DNA of 64,000 nt, taken from NCBI RefSeq assembly GCF_001634365.1, contig NZ_CP014578.1:1-64000 (forward strand), in the 5' to 3' direction. The stretch is from Paraburkholderia phytofirmans OLGA172. GTDB lineage: Bacteria; Pseudomonadota; Gammaproteobacteria; Burkholderiales; Burkholderiaceae. This document shows positions 60,943 to 64,000 of the stretch, piece by piece; within the stretch, counting starts at the first letter, position 1, and every line of letters begins with the position of its first letter. The notes beneath the pieces were generated by a model, which ran no database searches, was not told the origin of the DNA, and worked only from the letters and a program-made list of their open reading frames with translations. Both the position numbers and the translations under genes were made by a program.

Positions 60943-61031
60943 CTGAACATCGCGAGCGTGCAGGACACGATGTCGAGCGCGGCGCATCAGGAGAGCACGG
61001 GCGGTGGATTTGCGATCAGCCAGGGTGGCGG
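60943..61031 (+). pseudogene. displaced cdiA fragment
   Basis: This 89-bp piece matches 58786-58874 of cdiA at 85 of 89 positions. Such fragments mark old cdiA toxin modules that have been shuffled downstream of the active one. It is fused on its left to a primase-like scrap and on its right to an integrase scrap. Confidence 0.85.
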
Positions 61032-61231
61032 TACCGCTCCAACGCCTGGCGGAGCGTGGTTCGCTCAGCTTCCGTACGATCGACGTACGCCCCGCTGTCC
61101 ATTTCCGACTCCACCCGCCTCGCCCATTGCTGCGCTTGCTGCTTCGTATCGAACGACCGATAGACGGGTTCGTAACCGCGTCGGCGGACCTCGGCGCGCC
61201 AGTACGCGCCGCGCTGACTGATGTATGCCAT
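61032..61231 (-). pseudogene. N-terminal fragment of a tyrosine-recombinase integrase
   Basis: The minus-strand frame MAYISQRGAYWRAEVRRRGY, then VYRSFDTKQQAQQWARRVES and EMDSGAYVDRTEAERTTLRQ, is the arm-binding N-terminus of phage-type integrases of Burkholderiaceae. It stops at the junction with the cdiA fragment near 61031, so the catalytic domain is lost. Its start lies 165 bp from the 3' end of tRNA-Lys, the normal position of an island integrase. Confidence 0.8.
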
Positions 61232-61341
61232 TTCCAGACTCCCATGCGAAAGGATTTAGATCGCTTGGTCTGGATTCTTCCGTTCCGGCAGTTTTCCGGC
61301 AAAGGCCAGTTTTTGACGCCTGCACGCGCCGGCTACAGGCG

Positions 61342-61374
61342 AAAAAAAAGCACCACGATCGCTCGTAAGTGCTT
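61342..61374 (-). terminator. terminator of the tRNA-Lys transcript
   Basis: On the minus strand AAGCAC pairs with GTGCTT, with an inner ACGA/TCGT pairing, and is followed by eight T (A-run at 61342-61349 on plus). It lies about 23 nt past the CCA end of tRNA-Lys. Confidence 0.75.
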
Positions 61375-61396
61375 GATTTCCTACTGCTAAATTCGG

Positions 61397-61472
61397 TGGT
61401 GGGGCGTGAGTGACTCGAACACTCGACCTACGGATTAAGAGTCCGCTGCTCTACCAACTGAGCTAACGCCCC
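61397..61472 (-). tRNA. tRNA-Lys(CUU)
   Basis: A complete 76-nt cloverleaf on the minus strand: acceptor GGGGCGT/ACGCCCC, D arm GCTC/GAGC, anticodon stem GCGGA/TCCGT with loop CTCTTAA (anticodon CTT), T arm GAGTG-TTCGAGT-CACTC, discriminator A and encoded CCA. The adjacent integrase fragment suggests its 3' end has served as an attachment site. Confidence 0.96.
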
Positions 61473-61672
61473 CAACAGAAGCGAAATTATGCAGTAACTT
61501 TCCGAACTTGCCAAGCCCCTTTAGCAGATTTCTTAAAAAATCTGAGGACCACGACCCGGCATCAGCGCTGCTAGCGGCCCCGCACAGGGAAGGCGCGCGC
61601 TTCATCGTCCCGGTATCATGTCGCGGATATCTGCCGCACGAACCGTCGCGCGGCTTTCGACCGGGGACCGCC

Positions 61673-62077
61673 ATGGATGACAAAGAGATTACCGCGCTGC
61701 TCGACCGCATTCTCGCCCCGTGGGTCCGCTCGCTCACGCTGACCCCGGTCAAGGTCGACGAAGAAAGTGCGACTTTGCGCCTGCCGTTTTCCGGCGGGCT
61801 GCGCCATTCGGGCGGCGTGATCTGCGGCCAGGTCTTCATGGCGGCCGCCGACACGGCCATGATCGTCGCGATTGCTGCCGCGCTGGGCGGTTTCAAGCCG
61901 ATGAGCACCGTCTCGCTCAACATCAGTTTCATGCGCGCGGTCCGCAACGGCGATGTGTTGATTACCGCGCGCGTGCTGCGCATGGGCCGCAATCTCGTGT
62001 TCGGCGAAGTCGAGTTATTCGACGATGCCGGCAACATGGCCGTCCACGCCACCACCACCTACGCGCTGCTCGACTGA
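61673..62077 (+). CDS. PaaI-family (hotdog) acyl-CoA thioesterase
   Basis: A 134-aa hotdog-fold protein that probably hydrolyses acyl-CoA thioesters. Visible are the helix and loop GGLRHSGGVICGQVFMAAAD, then TAMIVAIAA, and the strands MSTVSLNISFMRAV and NLVFGEVELFDDAGNMAVHA, ending TTYALLD. ATG at 61673 after GGGGA is chosen; a longer in-frame reading upstream lacks a ribosome binding site and overlaps non-coding sequence. It lies 44 nt before the patatin gene and probably shares its transcript. Confidence 0.88.
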   Translation: MDDKEITALLDRILAPWVRSLTLTPVKVDEESATLRLPFSGGLRHSGGVICGQVFMAAADTAMIVAIAAALGGFKPMSTVSLNISFMRAVRNGDVLITARVLRMGRNLVFGEVELFDDAGNMAVHATTTYALLD

Positions 62078-62121
62078 GGCCCGAAACAGGCCCGCAAGCT
62101 GCATTAGAGGAAAAAGCCAAG

Positions 62122-62997
62122 ATGTTCGATCAGGTCGTATTCGCCGGCGGCGGCAATCGCTGCTGGTGGCAGGCGGGATTCTGGGACGTGGTGCAGCCGG
62201 AGCTGGATATCCGTCCGCGCGTCATCGCTGGCATTTCGGCCGGCGCCGCCACCGCGTGCATGCTCTACACGCGCGATTCCGACTGGGTCATGCGCTATTA
62301 CCAGGACGCGCTGCGCCACAACACCCGCAATGCGTACTGGGGCAATCTGCTGCGTGGCGAATCGGTTTTTCCGCATTACCGGATCTACCGGCAGGCGCTG
62401 CTCGACATCTACAGCGACAAATTCTCCACGCTCGCCGACGCGCCCGAAATCCGCATCGGAGTGTCGCACCTGCCACGCTGGCTTGGCGCGCGAAGCGCGG
62501 TCGCCGCAGGCCTGATCGCGTACAACATCGAGAAATACGTGCGCAAAACGCTGCATCCGACGCTGGGTCAGACGCTCGGCTTTCATCCGGAATTCGTGCG
62601 CGCGCAGGATTGCGCGACGGTCGAGGATCTCGCCGATCTGATTCTGCAATCATCGAGTACGCCGCCGTTCACGCCGGTTTTGCGGCGCAACGGCAGACCG
62701 GTGCTGGATGGCGGGATGGTCGACAACGTGCCGGTCGGCGCGCTCGACGCCGAGGCGCCCGGCAACGTGCTGGTGATGGTCACGCGTCTTTACCCACGGC
62801 CGCAGATGTTCGTCGTGCCGCACGGCGTGCAGCAACGGCTCTACGTGCAGCCGTCGCGCAAGGTGCCAATTTCGAGTTGGGATTACACCAGCCCGTCGCA
62901 GATGGTGCACGCGTATAACCTCGGCCGCGTCGACGGCGAGGCCTTTCTGGAACGCATGCCTGATCTGCTTGAAGCCGGTGCGCACGAAGCGCGCTGA
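62122..62997 (+). CDS. patatin-like phospholipase
   Basis: A 291-aa lipid acyl hydrolase with a Ser-Asp dyad: oxyanion loop FAGGGNRCWWQAGF, nucleophile elbow GISAGAAT (GxSxG), and the Asp in LDGGMVDNVPVGAL (DGG). ATG at 62122 has AGAGGA upstream. It has no signal peptide, so it acts in the cytoplasm or at the inner membrane face. It follows a thioesterase gene, which suggests joint work on acyl groups; the substrate is unknown. Confidence 0.9.
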   Translation: MFDQVVFAGGGNRCWWQAGFWDVVQPELDIRPRVIAGISAGAATACMLYTRDSDWVMRYYQDALRHNTRNAYWGNLLRGESVFPHYRIYRQALLDIYSDKFSTLADAPEIRIGVSHLPRWLGARSAVAAGLIAYNIEKYVRKTLHPTLGQTLGFHPEFVRAQDCATVEDLADLILQSSSTPPFTPVLRRNGRPVLDGGMVDNVPVGALDAEAPGNVLVMVTRLYPRPQMFVVPHGVQQRLYVQPSRKVPISSWDYTSPSQMVHAYNLGRVDGEAFLERMPDLLEAGAHEAR

Positions 62998-63148
62998 GTT
63001 GAGCGGCAGCGGCGTGGTTTCTAAAAGCGTTGCGTGGCTCGCGGCCTCGCGCCAAAGGAAGTGGCGCGCAGATCGAAGCCTGACGCAATCGCGAGTGGTC
63101 AGCGCGGGTGCTTTACCGAAAATTGCAGTCGGAGTCTAGCGCAGACGC

Positions 63149-64000
63149 TTAACGTCGGCGCCCGCCCTGCAACGCTTCCGGATTCGCCACGCTGACCGTA
63201 TCGCCGGCGTCGAAAGCCAGAATGTTCTGGAATGCCGCGGTGAAATACAACTCGTAGCTCTCGCGTTCCACGTAGCCGATGTGCGGCGTGCAGATCACAT
63301 TTTCCATGCGCAACAGGCTGTAGCCCTGCAGAATCGGCTCGCTTTCGTAGACATCGATCGCGACCATCCCCGGTCGGTTGTGCGACAGCGCGTTCACCAG
63401 CGCGTTTTCGTCGAGCAGTTCGGCTCGGCTCGTGTTCACGAGCAACGCGGTCGGCTTCATCCGCATCAGGTCTTCCTGCTTGACGATGCCGCGCGTGTCG
63501 TCATGCAGACGCAGGTGCAATGACAGCACATCGCTCTGCTCGAACAGCGCCTCACGACTCTCGGCCACGTCATACCCGTCCGCGCGCGCCGCTTCGCGCG
63601 AATGCTCGCGGCCCCAGATCAGCACGTTCATGCCGAAGGCCTTGCCGTATCCGGCAACCAACCGGCCGACTTTGCCGTAACCCCAAATCCCCAGGGTCTG
63701 ACCGCGTAACACCTGGCCCAAACCGAAGTTCGGCGGCAGCGCCGATGTCTTCAAACCGGATTGCTGCCAGGCCCCTTGCTTAAGGTTTGCTACGTATTGC
63801 GGAATCCGCCGCTGAGCGGCCATGATGAGGGCCCAGGTCAGTTCGGCCGGCGCGATCGGCGAGCCGCTGCCTTCCAGCACGGCAATGCCACGCTCGGTAC
63901 AGGCTGCCAGGTCGATATGGCTGGAAACTTTGCCAGTCTGACTGATCATGCGCAAACGCGGCAACTTGTCGAGTAGTTGCGAGCTGATGCGGGTGCGTTC
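63149..64000 (-). CDS. D-2-hydroxyacid dehydrogenase (partial, start beyond the window)
   Basis: The C-terminal 283 residues of an NAD-dependent D-2-hydroxyacid dehydrogenase. The Rossmann motif is GIWGYGKVGRLVAGYGKAFG. Catalytic residues appear in LVNTSRAELLDE (Arg), MVAIDVYESEPI (Glu) and ICTPHIGYVERES (His). The frame is open to the window edge at 64000, with sequence typical of the family upstream of the first internal Met, so the true start lies outside. The substrate cannot be told from this part. Confidence 0.9.
   Translation of the reverse strand, partial: ERTRISSQLLDKLPRLRMISQTGKVSSHIDLAACTERGIAVLEGSGSPIAPAELTWALIMAAQRRIPQYVANLKQGAWQQSGLKTSALPPNFGLGQVLRGQTLGIWGYGKVGRLVAGYGKAFGMNVLIWGREHSREAARADGYDVAESREALFEQSDVLSLHLRLHDDTRGIVKQEDLMRMKPTALLVNTSRAELLDENALVNALSHNRPGMVAIDVYESEPILQGYSLLRMENVICTPHIGYVERESYELYFTAAFQNILAFDAGDTVSVANPEALQGGRRR

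Noticed and set aside
61508..61672. Longer start for the thioesterase
   Set aside because: There is no ribosome binding site, and the extra residues do not belong to the hotdog fold; ATG at 61673 fits length and context.

Overview
The window looks like a Burkholderiaceae chromosome, most likely Paraburkholderia. It opens with dnaA-dnaN-gyrB and later carries a long, GC-rich set of housekeeping genes (ethanolamine catabolism, dbpA, cadA/cadR), a Burkholderia-type CdiA ending in an xEDLYN-delimited toxin region, and a tRNA-Lys(CUU). The genus is inferred from gene content and protein style; no search was run.

Layout. (1) 193-5738: replication genes dnaA, dnaN, gyrB, each followed by a hairpin terminator. 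(2) 5.8-14.5 kb: a Tn7-like transposition operon (tnsA-tnsB-tnsC-tniQ, all coupled by 4-nt overlaps) that reads away from gyrB, followed by small cargo genes, including a 50-aa GTG-start membrane protein. (3) 14.5-17.4 kb: a graveyard of tniQ and parB fragments plus a 147-aa gene cleanly split by an IS5-family element. (4) 17.4-21.3 kb: a minus-strand mobile module with a zinc-ribbon protein, a large serine recombinase and two ParB/RepB-like proteins. (5) 22.0-24.6 kb: an orphan GH19-like peptidoglycan hydrolase and a secreted partner, read as an effector/immunity pair. (6) 24.7-26.4 kb: a MazG-like pyrophosphohydrolase gene split by an IS3-family element. (7) 26.5-33.2 kb: a complete Wadjet anti-plasmid system jetABCD. 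(8) 33.4-34.6 kb: a Fic protein whose promoter appears to give a leaderless mRNA. (9) 34.6-36.4 kb: DnaA boxes next to an IS5-family insertion and an AT-rich stretch. (10) 36.4-43.4 kb: ethanolamine use: permease eat, lyase eutBC, aldehyde dehydrogenase exaC, a DUF779 protein and the AraC-type regulator eutR. (11) 43.4-50.5 kb: cadA/cadR metal efflux, a small zinc-ribbon protein, dbpA, an aminotransferase and an amino-acid binding protein. (12) 51.3-61.5 kb: a 3034-aa CdiA with a small two-helix immunity protein but no CdiB, then a mosaic of scraps (primase-like, cdiA-derived, integrase) ending at tRNA-Lys. (13) 61.7-64.0 kb: a thioesterase, a patatin-like phospholipase and the C-terminal part of a 2-hydroxyacid dehydrogenase cut by the window edge.

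How it fits together. The stretch from gyrB to eat is an accessory island assembled by successive insertions: Tn7-like transposon, serine-recombinase module, three IS copies, and defence or competition cargo. Ethanolamine is imported by Eat, cleaved by EutBC to acetaldehyde and ammonia, and the aldehyde is oxidised by ExaC, with EutR encoded divergently. The CDI locus looks like an island tail at tRNA-Lys that has lost its transporter gene and probably its original integrase.
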